Source: Lepidodermella squamata
Taxonomy: Eukaryota > Gastrotricha
Reading direction: 5' to 3'
Assembly (NCBI GenBank): GCA_047495785.1
Contig: JBLDXI010000025.1
Coordinates: 930,001 to 994,000 of the forward strand
DNA: 64,000 nt
The position numbers were made by a program, and so were the translations under genes. Under the pieces are notes generated by a model. The model searched no databases. It saw only the letters and a list, made by a program, of their open reading frames with translations, and was not told where the DNA came from. This document shows, one piece after another, positions 13,087 through 24,000 of this stretch; the first letter of the stretch is position 1; each line of letters opens with the position of its first letter.

Positions 13087-13829
13087 CTATTAGATATCTT
13101 TAAATTTTTCTCTGACATGATTTCAAAACGAGCGCGATTCATTGTCCCTCTACAGTGACAATCAAAAAATCCGCACGGTGGAATTGAGGCGAGGCTAGTT
13201 GAAATTTTTCGCACGTGCGAAATGAGGCTGTTTATCCCTAGTCCGCAGCAAAACGGACCAAAATGACGCCTTTTTCACGAGATCCAAAAATAGCTCCAAG
13301 GAAAGGGGGATAGTTTCAATAATATGAATATATTCATGAGATGTCATGAAACTAGGACATTCTTGGTCAAGTGCCAAAGATGCAGAAAAATTTGAGCAAT
13401 TTGAGTAAAGTTACAACAAATCAAAAATGATTTTTCCAGAATTTTTCTGACATAATTATCAATTATCAACTTCGAGGGCTTCGGAATATTAATTAGCACC
13501 TCATGAATATTCATATTTTCAAAACTATTAAAAATTCTTGGTCTGTCCGAGTTTAACCTTAATTTTTAGTTGAGTTTAACCCAAGATTGGAGCCAATAAA
13601 ATAGCTCGGGCGCGAGTAAGACATTATTGGTTTCAACAAATTCCTGACCGTGCTTAACTTTTGATTTTCACTGCACCTCTTCCGTCTTACCCTCCCGTTA
13701 GAGGGGAGAGTCAGCCCCTAACATTTCACCGATTAATGCCAAATTTTCGCTCGTGCAAACTGTCTTGCATGTCGAAAATGTGTTTACTCAAAACCCATTC
13801 ATTAAGTCACACTAGTATAATAAACATCA

Positions 13830-13835
13830 TTTATT
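13830..13835 (-). terminator. Polyadenylation signal of PAN-like gene 1
   Basis: AATAAA on the minus strand, about 140 bases past the stop of the secreted gene at 13975-14334. The surrounding block (tttatt, then ctctacagcagttaacaacaa on the plus strand) is related to the 3' flanks of the family members at 52.4 kb and 56.2 kb. Confidence 0.6.
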
Positions 13836-13974
13836 TCCCACTCTACAGCAGTTAACAACAATGAAGCGGTGAATTTTTCAATTAATGTCATCCCTAATTC
13901 ATGCTAGAGCGTGGATACCTATGTATCCCACTCTTGTCTTGACTTTCCCAACTGGTACATTGTTCTGCATCACA

Positions 13975-14334
13975 TCAGTTCTTAATGTAGTGCATTTCTC
14001 CACCATTGATGGGGAATTGGTTGGCGCAGCTCGTCGACAGGCGACAGAATCTAATCTGGTTGTAGTACGTGAAAGCTTTGCAAGTTTTAGCCGCGTTACA
14101 CTTGGCCGCACATCCCTGGGCATCTGCGATATCGGGAATCGTGTCACCGACTTGATTATTGTAATAAGCACAGCTCTTTGTTGCAGCCTTGTAGCCAGCA
14201 ATTGCTGTAATAAATCCAAAATTTCAACAAAGCTTCATAGAGTCGGTGTTGAGTAACTTACTGGGGTTTTGCGCAGTTATGGCTGAAATGGCCATCATGA
14301 AAATCGCCAAAGCAGGGAGCATGGAACTAGACAT
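13975..14334 (-). CDS. Secreted six-cysteine PAN/apple-like protein, copy 1
   Basis: Exon 1 is 14334-14262 (73 nt) and exon 2 is 14204-13975 (230 nt), joined in phase 1 across a 57-base GT-AG intron; the product is 100 residues. Exon 1 encodes a signal peptide (M-SSSMLPALAIFMMAISAITA, cleavage probably before QNPT). The mature part has the spacing C-x19-C-x3-C-x5-C-x11-C-x5-C with KAFTYY after the fourth Cys, as in PAN/apple-like modules that bind protein or carbohydrate. Function is unknown; an extracellular recognition or matrix role is inference. Members at 52.6 kb and 56.4 kb share exon lengths, phase and cysteine spacing. A conserved promoter lies at 14416-14491. Confidence 0.8.
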
Positions 14335-14415
14335 TTTAATCGTGAATAGGAATAGACTTTAGACTTGAAGAAGGAAAAATGAAATTTAATAAATATCCAC
14401 TGGGCATTATTGGTC

Positions 14416-14491
14416 GTATTTATTGAAGCATGCAGCCAATCAGAAATGGAATAATTTTAAAAAACAGCATGACGCAGCATTTTGCAGCCAA
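14416..14491 (-). promoter_or_regulatory. Core promoter module of PAN-like gene 1
   Basis: Read on the minus strand toward the gene: a block TTGGCTGCAAAATGCTGCGTCAT (plus coordinates 14469-14491), then an inverted CCAAT box (ATTGG, 14440-14436), then a TATA-like CAATAAATAC (14425-14416), about 80 bases before the ATG. The same three elements, in the same order and spacing, precede the copy at 18835. The CGTCAT core resembles a CRE/ATF half-site. Confidence 0.6.
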
Positions 14492-15524
14492 AAATACGCA
14501 GCCCAAGTCAAATAAAGCAGGTGAAATTTGTTTTTTTTGGCTGAAAACCTATTATTCACTCAGTACTGAGAATCTCAGTGCGAAATAGTACCATGCGAAA
14601 ACGAGCTATAGAAGCAAGATCATATATTTTAAGGGTATTACTTACAGCGTAGCCAAAGTGAAACCGCTAATTTCAGATTTTTCCTAAGCCTAAAACCACT
14701 TGATTGGCATCTTAATGTTAATAAAAATGCAAGCGTGAAATGTTGTAGAAGACGAATTCTTCGCTTCAGAATTCATACATGGCTTTGAATTCGTAAAATT
14801 ATTCGAAAATCGGCCTTTGACTTGTGCCATCGTGTTCCAATCAATGAATTGGCTCTAAAGGAAAATTCGTCTGATTTCACTGCGGCGAAAAGTGCGAGAA
14901 ACCTAATGACAACAGTGTTTGCCAATGTCAGGTGAATGATGTTGCATTTTGCAGCAAAATTGTGTTTTTTGCCGCAGTAGTTGGCCAAGATTAATATGGG
15001 GCTCACCGCCGTAGTCGTTGGAAACCATTTAGCTCGTGTGGCAAGTTAATTTTTTTATCAATTTATTAGTGGATTGAACGGCCAAAATGTTTCATGCCGG
15101 AGTCATAATAACCATCGATTGACTAAACTATTTGGTGCTTTCACAATGTTTGCTACTCTCTAGACATTAAAACCTCTCCGACATCTATACGACCTTTCAG
15201 CATTTTTTCAGACGTATGCTCGCGCTTCAAGTTGATGAATTTTTATTTCAGAAATAATTTAGCTTAGTTGACTTCGGTAGGCACGCTGAAACAAATAATA
15301 GACCGGGCATGCACGACCCCTTACCGTGTTTCTCCATTCAATTAGCTTATTATTAGGTGCCCTTTTTAAGGGTGCGCCTTGTTCTATGTTTGCATATGCA
15401 ACAGGTGAAAAAAGCTTTATGCCTAATAAAAATATTATGCCCAATGCTTGAGTGCTTTTTCGACTTGAATAATATTTTTCGAAATGCCGGAAATACTGCT
15501 GACCTTTTATTCGTTTTAGGCAGT

Positions 15525-15940
15525 TACCGTAGTTACCGAAATATAAGCCCCCACTCGTTTAGAAGCCTGTCTCGATTAGAAGCATAGTCCTATCTCGAAT
15601 AGTAGCCTAGGCTACTACGGCACGTGTGCTCTGCTGCGCTGAACGGTATTTAAAAACGAAAAATGCGTGAAGATAATATGTAAAAATCTGCTGTTTATGA
15701 TGATTTTAGTGAAAGCTTTCCTTATTAGTTTTAATTTCCAGCTATTAGACGACCTAGCTAATAACTAATAATGAATACTTTGATGAGTTTTGAGATTGAA
15801 AGACAGCAAGTAACGTCAGGTCTCCGTTGCAAAAGCCTATCTCAAGTAGAAGCCTAGTCTTGAATAGAAGCCTACTTTTCCCCATTTTTCGAGGTATCAT
15901 TTTTGTATAAGCCCGGGTTAGTATTTCGGTAACTGCGGTA
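15525..15940. mobile_element. MITE with TACCGyAGTTACCGAAATA terminal inverted repeats
   Basis: The left end (taccgtagttaccgaaatat) and right end (tatttcggtaactgcggta) are inverted copies of about 20-26 bases. The interior is non-coding. A second copy without clear ends lies at 33425-33720. Confidence 0.6.
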
Positions 15941-17940
15941 TTATATCGACGGGTTCAACCGTTTTAATCCTTATTCATGCTTCCATTTTCGTATAATAAG
16001 GTATGCAATAAATGGAGAATTGCAAGCCCTCCGCATCCCATGAGATCGGCACGTATGTTGCGACTTTGAGCGAATGGTTGAAACTTGAGGAAAACAGTCA
16101 AGTCGCAAAAATGCAATAAAATTCAGAAGCGATCGGAGAATTATATTGAAATCGCTTTCAAAGAATTTTCTCAACATGTTCTAGTTCATCGAAAAAAGTT
16201 TTCACTGTCTTGAATGTGAAGATGATAATGATAAGCCAACATTTTGTGCCTCCCATTGCTTAATAACTCCGATTTTTCTAATAAGAAATTTTACCGAAGA
16301 CCTGAGCTATCGAACGATGAAAACCACTCTAAACAAATATCCATGGTCACGGAAATACTAAAAATGCGAGGCGAAAAAATCAAACGTTTACCCAGACGGA
16401 AATTTAAGACCAAAATCTCGGCTTAATGTTTCGGCTGTTTATTTGATACCCCCAAACTGTCCAAAAGTTTTACTCGAAAATTTCGGCCAAATGGTCGAAC
16501 GTTAAATTTGGGCCAATTTTTTCACCAAAAGTCTTTCTGAAATTGTCAAATTTCGGTGTAGTCGATGGGTGAAAATTTCGGCGAAACTGCTATCCGAGTT
16601 AATTGATGGGCCAAATCTATCATGCATTAGTTCCGATACTTATATGCTGGGGGTTTTACTCCATCGGCCGGCTTCATGTTGCTCAGTTCTTTTAGTCATC
16701 TCAGATCCCATCAGCTTCTCAATTACATCGTATTTTCAATTTTAATTTTATTATCAATTTTTCATTTTAACATCACTATATAAATGCCTGCTTAGGTATG
16801 AACGCAGGTCATGTCGAACTTGGCACTTATTTTTTCCGAAGCGCCGAAAAGATACCGTCAATATTTCAATAGGCTTTGAGGTTTATATAGGAAAAATAAC
16901 TTTCACTTTTGAGACCCAAAAAAATCAAATGAGAACTCTACTAGAGAAATTTGTCATTCCGATCTCTGCTGTGACGTGTGTGACGCAACACAGCTTTGAG
17001 TTGCACAACAATCGCGCGGAATGAGGGCATTTCTCATTACGACTTTTTTCACTCTCATTTTAGATTGATTTTATTGCGATTCTGAATTGGGTTCTTCGCA
17101 AGAATAAGCCTGACACTAAATTCAAGAGCAATTTCATCCGATCTTAAAATTGATAAAACGCGAAAATTTCCCGCTAGTGAGATTTTTTACTATTCCTTTC
17201 GGGGCTGAAATCAAACGAAAAGTGATGGTCATGCACCCATGAATCGAATCGAAATCATTTAGTTTAACTTGGTTAATTTCATACCGTAGAAAAACAGATG
17301 AGCTATAAATTCTTCCTGCTGTGTCGCGAAAGTGAGGAAAGAAAGTCAATCCCTAATCCCTCGAAAAGAAGTGTTTCACAGCCTTAATAAATATTGAAAC
17401 TACTGCTGCCGGCTATATATGTAAGACAATATAATTCTTAATATTAAATTCCAATCCATGCCGAAACTGTCAGCGAACTGTGGAGAAATAGCTACGGTCG
17501 ACAACTCGACAGTTAATTACAACGAAAATCAGTTCGCCTAAACTTACTCGCTCAAATAATCGAAAAATAGTTTTCAGCATAAGATTTCGTTAAGCTTTTT
17601 GTCCAACAGGTGAAAACTCAATTTTTGCTGAAAATCGTCAATGAAACCATGGTAGAAATTCTTAAAAGTGAAGTTGCCAAAAATTAACGCTAAATTTGAA
17701 GAATTTTATGGGGGAAATCTCACACCGAAAAATTTGGCCGAAGATTTGGTCCTAACGCCCTCTTGGCCACACGAATTTCCGTCTGGGATATAGCATATCT
17801 CTACTTCTGAGCATATTTTTGGGCGTAACCTATCGATAATGGGAATTCACCTTAGTATGATTTGTTGCAATCTGGTTAAAGTGAGGAAATGGACACCCGA
17901 GTCGGGTACAGATTAACCAAAAAAGAAAGCAACCTTAAGT
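15941..17940. other. AT-rich intergenic stretch, nothing recognised
   Basis: Scattered short open frames only; no repeat pairing with the rest of the window, no motif and no RNA gene seen. Confidence 0.4.
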
Positions 17941-17944
17941 TTTG

Positions 17945-18425
17945 CTTCTGATACAACTGTATTTATTACAGGCGAAGATTCGGCCCTTGCGCGGACCATC
18001 ATCAGACTAAAAAAAGGAATCACAACAAGAATTAATACAGTAAAGAACGAAAGCACAACAAGGTATCAGCATGAAAATAGAAACTTTCAAAACAGCTTTA
18101 ATTTTATTGAGTCGGACTGCACGTTGAGGCTCACTGCGATCTTTGTCTGCTTGATGAGTAGACTTTCCAAGAACGGACCAAGCAGTCCCACCTGTTGCGG
18201 CACTTGCTTAATACTCTGAAGTGCGCAGGGATGTCAAAGCTATCAGGCAGTTTGTGTGTGGCCTGATGTTTGCCAATTGAGATGTCATCCCAACACAGCT
18301 AGCGTCACACTGGCCACATGAAAAACGATATGCGCCGCACTGGCGACTGGTGGTTTACGAGTTCGGGCTTGATCACCTTCGCTCTGAAATTTTCGTCGAT
18401 TCTACGGATTGTGAAGATGGCTTGA
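17945..18425 (-). pseudogene. Penelope-like element 3' remnant (GIY-YIG region)
   Basis: On the minus strand, reading frames broken by stops contain SCGQCDASCVGMTSQ, which resembles the CxxCxASYVGxTSR segment of the GIY-YIG endonuclease end of Penelope-like retroelements. Further on comes GPFLESLLIKQTKIAVSLN, like the family's C-terminal ExLxIKxxKPxLN. The element then runs into a 3' flank with a CTGATGA (18005-17999), a short GGTCC...GGGCC stem and GAA, a layout reminiscent of the hammerhead ribozymes known in this family. Two frameshifts or stops mean it is dead. Confidence 0.5.
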
Positions 18426-18689
18426 ACAGCCAACAGCTAACATTCCAGAAATATCATTGAGTCTCATAATAAGAGGAATAAGCGGCAGAATAGCTAGACA
18501 ACAGTTTATATTTCTAGCTAGTTTTTACACAATGTTTTTACATTGCTCTTTCTCAGCTTTTCATCATCAAGTTTAATTAAACATTAGCAGTTAGTCACTT
18601 CTGTACGCCGCCCAGAGCTAATCATTCAATGGACAATACCACAATTTCAGCCGAAAACAACTGGCACCTGCTGCGGGGGCTCAGTATGT

Positions 18690-18763
18690 TTGGCTGCAAA
18701 ATGCTGCGTCATTATGTTTACCAATGCCTGCGTTTCTGATTGGCTGCTCGCGCCAATAAATAC
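18690..18763 (+). promoter_or_regulatory. Core promoter module of PAN-like copy 2
   Basis: TTGGCTGCAAAATGCTGCGT block at about 18690-18712, ATTGG at 18739-18743, TATA-like CAATAAATAC at 18754-18763, then the ATG at 18835. Same order and spacing as upstream of the gene at 14334. Confidence 0.6.
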
Positions 18764-18834
18764 GAGCTGGGCCCCGTTGATGTGTGTATCATTATATTTT
18801 TCATTTCTAAAGTATATTCCTATTCACGATTAAA

Positions 18835-20355
18835 ATGGCTGGTTCCATGCTCCCTGCTTTGGCGATTTTCATGATGGCCATTTCAGTCATAATTGCGCAA
18901 AACCCCAGTAAGTTACTCAACACCGACTCTATGAAGCCGAGTCATATTCCATCATGTTGATTTGTTGAAATTTTGGATTTATTACAGCGATTCCTGGCTA
19001 CACGCCTTCAACAACAATGAGTTGTATAGATCACGATAATCAAATTGGCTTTCCGCTTTACGGTATCGGAGATGCCCAGCGATGCGCTGACAGATGCAAC
19101 GCGGATAGCAAATGTCGCGCTATCTATTTTGCCATGTACGTGCATTCCCTTTACCCTCAAACTGCACAAGGTGGCCGGACCGACGACGGCCTCAACGACA
19201 TTTACTCATTTTTGTGCTCTATCCGAATCAGAAAGAATTTTTATTGTAGATTTCAAAGTTTTGACGTGACTAAGAACGAGTCACGTCAAAACTTTGAAAT
19301 CTACAATAAAAATTCTTTCTACGTCACATGAAAGCGGGGTGTAGCTGTTTTTTGACATTTTTATAGGACAGTTTGCAATTTACAAGTTTAGAATATGTTC
19401 TAGTCACGCATTCATAATATGCAAGGTGATAAACCATTATGGTCCTAATCAACCCCCCATCCCGTCAAATTGCGTCAAAAGTATGTCAAAATTGCCAAAT
19501 TAAAACTTTTCAGCTACTCTATTCAGGTAAGATTAGCAAGACTGTTACATAGATAGAGGGGGCAATATAGCTCAGTTACGGGAAAATAGAAACCGAAGTT
19601 GTACTTCAACCAAAAAGCGGAAAAAATCAGTCAAAAACGGTACAGGGCACATGGAAACAAGCATGAAATTGTATGGGAGTTCATTCGATGTTAAACATAA
19701 TTTCAGCCATAGCTTCAAGTAAAAATGATAAATCAGATTGATAGTAGCTTGGTTTTTATTATAAGATTGCTTTTGTAATGCCCCGGCTTTAGAATATGAA
19801 GATTTGTCATTTTTGACATATTTTGACGAAAACTTTCACGTATGAACAAGCCGGGCTGGATTAACCCTCCGGCCATAAATCCCAATAGGAGTAATGTAAG
19901 ATTCTAACTGTTTTTGGCATACTCTTGACGAATACCTGCTTTTTGATTATAACCTATTACTAAGGAACGGTAACCACTAGTTTTTTGCTAATCAACCATC
20001 GATAGTCAAAGAATGCTCCTTATGCAGCCTCAAATTTTACAACTCGCGGAATGCGAAAATTTGACAAATTCTGACTAGTACCTGTCACGTAATTAAAATC
20101 TTTGATAATATGAAAGTTGATTGTCGTCAGCTTTTGTCTAAGCTAAATGGCCCATCGCTCAAATAATGAGAGGCAAAAAACCGTGTGTCGATATGATACA
20201 CGGTTGCGTGTAGCTCCGGCCGCTCCGGCAACCTTGTGCAGCTTGTGTGACAAATATGCTTGTGTAGTAAACGGATGAAAGACTGTCGCCTTTTGACGAG
20301 CTGCGCCAACAAATTCGACATCAATATTGGCGAAGTGAACTACATTAAGAACTGA
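18835..20355 (+). pseudogene. PAN-like secreted gene, copy 2, broken and rearranged
   Basis: Exon 1 (18835-18907) is intact and encodes a signal peptide starting MAGSMLPALAIFMMAIS. Exon 2 starts at 18988 in the right phase and keeps the first four family cysteines (CADRCNADSKCRAIYFA) to about 19135. There the match stops and unrelated sequence follows, including a 41-bp perfect palindrome. The missing C-terminal end appears about 1.1 kb downstream at roughly 20276-20355 (CRLLTSCANKFDINIGEV, then YIKN and TGA), with stop codons just before it. A chance intron bridging the two cannot be excluded, but the piece coding for the region before the fifth cysteine is not found in frame. I read it as an insertion/rearrangement-killed copy. 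A polyadenylation signal AATAAA follows at 20568. Confidence 0.55.
19230..19320. repeat. Perfect 41-bp inverted repeat with 9-bp loop
   Basis: Left arm 19230-19270 and right arm 19280-19320 are exact reverse complements, separated by taagaacga. It lies inside the disrupted PAN copy 2. Confidence 0.9.
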
Positions 20356-20567
20356 TGTGATGCAGAGCAGTGTAACCAGTTCGGGAATTTGAGACAAGAC
20401 TTGGATTCACGAGTAACCACGTTTCAACATTAATTAGCCGTCATTGATTAATCAACTGATTGCTTCATTGTTGTTAGCTGCTTTGGAGTGGGACATCTGT
20501 TAATTATTAGTTAGGTATACTAGTGTGGCTTTGTGGATGAGTTTTCAGTGAACACATTTTAACCAAC

Positions 20568-20573
20568 AATAAA
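20568..20573 (+). terminator. Polyadenylation signal after PAN-like copy 2
   Basis: AATAAA about 215 bases past the TGA of the displaced tail. Confidence 0.4.
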
Positions 20574-20873
20574 ACTGGAGGCATGAAACAAGGGATGGAA
20601 TTAAAGAAAAATGGTTCTCATCCCGCGCCTGGTTTGGGCGTTTTATCCAGCACCAGTCCCTAGCCTCGACCGGCCCGCGTCTAGAACAAAATCCATCATT
20701 GAAGGTGCCACAACCTGGGCTTGTATTTGGGAATTTACGCGGTATATCACTTTCCCCGTTTTGAACCCCCGTTTTTCATCAGAGACTGACAGCAGCAAAG
20801 CCTTGAAGCCTTGAAAAATGCATAAATTAACTAATACAGCAACAACACACGATTATATTTGCTTTTATTCGAA

Positions 20874-20879
20874 ACGTCG
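20874..20879 (-). terminator. Polyadenylation signal of the AAA+ gene
   Basis: AATAAA on the minus strand, about 130 bases past the stop codon at 21011. It is the first such signal downstream. Confidence 0.55.
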
Positions 20880-21010
20880 TGCAGTAGTTAATGAAAATTA
20901 AGAATTATAGTTTCAGCATTAAGTAATAATGGCACTTATATTTATCACCAGCAGCATCGTTATCGTTTTAAAACCGGATTCTTGGATATTCAGAATAAAA
21001 AAACGTCAGT

Positions 21011-24000
21011 TTATTGCATATATTGATTGATTTGATCGTAACTCATGAAGTGGCTACCCCCGCCGCATCGATACCCACCGCCAATATCAAACCACTGAAA
21101 ACCAGCCGGGCACAATCCAAGCTGTTTCAGCTTCATTTGCATAGCAAGTTTTCGCTCTTGTTCCTGTCGCAATTTCTCAGCCTCCTCCTCCAATCGCTTT
21201 CTCTCTTTCTCGATTCGTTCGAGCTCTTTTCGCCGCTCCTCCTCCTTTAGCCGCTCAGCTTTCGCCTTAGCTTTGGCTAATTCCTCAAGTTCGCGTTGCT
21301 TTTCGGCCAACTTTCGCTTCTCCTCCGCATCGCGTTTCGCAGCGGCTATCAATTGGGCCCAAGTTTCATCGGAAACTCCGTGATCTCTTTTCCCGAGTCC
21401 TTCGGGTACATTTTCTGGCTCTTTTTCTTCAATAGGTGGTTTCTCTTCAACAGGTGGTTCTTCCTCCTTTTCCACTTCAGTCTCGATTTCGGTTTCCATT
21501 ATTACGGGTTGATTTTCCTGGTTTTGCGTCGCAACGTCTCCGAATAATTGCTTCATTATATTCGATTTATTCTCCGCTTTTTCCATAATTTTTGATTGTT
21601 CGATTCGTTCCTTCAAATCAGTTTCCAATAAATTAATGACAATACGACCGGGTATTTCAATCACATCACCGGCTGTAATTTTACTCGGATCGAGCTCGTT
21701 GGCTGCTTTGGCAATCAATTTCTTGACAAGATTTCCGATATCGCGGCCATTTCCCCAACCGCGTTGATTTCGCAATTTTTCAAAAATTTGCAGAATTTCA
21801 ACATCGGCCGATTCCGCGATAGACCAGCCGTCCTTTTCGAGGGATTTCTTGAATAAGCGAAGGCATTCCTCCTTCGAAAATGAATGAAAGTCAACCCGGC
21901 CTGGGAATCGACTGGCCAAACCAGAGTTGGCGTTCAATAAACCGGTAATATCCTCCTTATACCCGGCTAAAATGACGACGATTTTACCGAAAAATTCCGG
22001 TTTCGTCAATAAATCAACCAATTCATCCAAGGCTTCCTGGCAAAATTGGCCGCCCGCCTTTTTAGGATCCAATCGATACGCTTCGTCGATAAATAAAACC
22101 CGGCCAAGGGCCTGTTCCAATTTCGCCCGGGTTTTCGGGGCGGTTTGGCCTACGAATTGGCCGATCAGTTCAGTTGCTGAGGTTTCAACAACTTCGTCAC
22201 TCGCCAACATTCCAAAGGCTTTGAACATCCGACCGACCCGCCGGGCGACCGTGGTTTTCCCGGTTCCGGGCGGGCCCTGGAACAGGAAATTCATCGGAAT
22301 TGTTTCGCACGGATCGCGGCCTCGAGCGATTTGAACAAGGGCAGATTTTTTGTACCCGTTCATCGTAGTTATAATTTGATCGCAAGACACTAAATCCGAG
22401 AAAAATTTCTCGATTTCGACATTCAGTTGCGCCCCGCCGTGTTCTTCCGTCCACTCCGGGTCGAAATCGACCGGGGCGAGTGAGTTCATTTTCGCCCGTT
22501 CGGCGGGCGAGAATTTTTTCAGCCGATCTTGCATGCGTTGAACGGCATTTCCGATCAAATTTTCCACTGAACCAGCGTTGCCGAAATTCGGCCGACGTCT
22601 CTCTTTTTCCAACAGAGCCATAGCGGCTTTTTGAGCCTGGATCGGGCATACCAGGCCGCGTTTTTGAATTTTATAATTCAAAATTCGAGTCAGTTCGTCG
22701 ACGGAATAATCTTCGAAATCGAAAGCCACCTCCGGGCTGAAGCGGCGCGAGAGGCCCTGGTTCGAATTTCCGATCATCGTCTCCATTTCCTTGCGATAGC
22801 CCAGCATTAAAACGCACCGATCGTCGCCGGGCACGTTTTGCACCTCGCCGACTATCGTGTCGATGACAGCGGTTCGGTAAGGGTCGGTGACGTTCTCGCC
22901 CGCGTAAAGGCCGTACGCCTCGTCGATGACCAGGACTTTTCCGAGACTGTTCTGTAGAATCGCTTTCGTTTGATTCTCCGACTGGCCAAGAGCGGATCTG
23001 GGGAACAAAAAGATATTAAAAATTTGAGAAATCAATTGTTTAATCTAGTGTTAATTTGCGAAATTTCGAATATTCATCGCCCTTTACTGTTCGCAAGAAT
23101 TTTCAAAAATATTCAAAATGAACCTTCTAAATTTTTTCAATTTCGAATTTTTGACGTCAAAATCTTTGACATAATCAAAATTATCGAATAAATCGCGATC
23201 AGTTTCATCACCTCGCGAGGGGCGTCCTTTCTATTGCATGACCCCGGTAAGGAAGATCCAGAGCGTATCCTGGTGTTCGCCTCTATGGAATTCATTCATC
23301 TCGCCTCGTCGCGTTGGCTTTCGTCGCGACTTCCAAGGTGCCCCGCGTTTTCGCCCTTCTCAATACCGATCTCGAATACCCGAAAATGGCAGAGCTCTAC
23401 CAAAATTTCGAGAAGAAGTGGATCGGCGTGTGGCGACGCAAAGTGTCCCTCCGGAATTTGACTTCGAGCCCTGGAACATGGTGAAGCGCGTTGAAAATTC
23501 GCTACCTCGCACCGACAACTTTCACGAGGTTGATGGAGGAGAGGGTAACCCATCGATTCGGCCTTATCTCCTTGGATGCTATGACAATTTCTGGGGGCTT
23601 AGAGATCATTGATAAAGGCAATACAACAGTTGGAATGTCTCTCGACGAGCCTGGAACACCGGCTACACAGCGTTTGTGACTTGGGATGGAGCTGGAGAAA
23701 ACTGGTCGTAGCACAACGGCCTGGTTGATCATTTAGATTTTTCTTATTCATTTTCTGATGGCTTCTCGCATCCTTCGCTTCGCTTTATCGCAGGGTGTCA
23801 ATGAATTCTATCCAGCAAGAGCAAATCAAGATGCGAATGAAATGCTCTTTGATCAATTTCGGCGCGACGGGAATTCGTCCAAATCGAATCCTACGTTTCG
23901 GGCGATCCAGCGCCGTGCCGGTACATTGCGAGTCGCCGGTGGTTACTGGGGCGTTTCTCGCGGAGGGAATAAAGGGTGCCGTTGGATCTTTGGATCTCAA

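Noticed and set aside
21927-22334. 135-codon plus-strand open frame
   Set aside because: Antisense shadow of the third AAA+ domain.
22197-22649. 150-codon minus-strand open frame in another register of the AAA+ exon
   Set aside because: Arg-rich shadow frame; the real frame contains Walker motifs.
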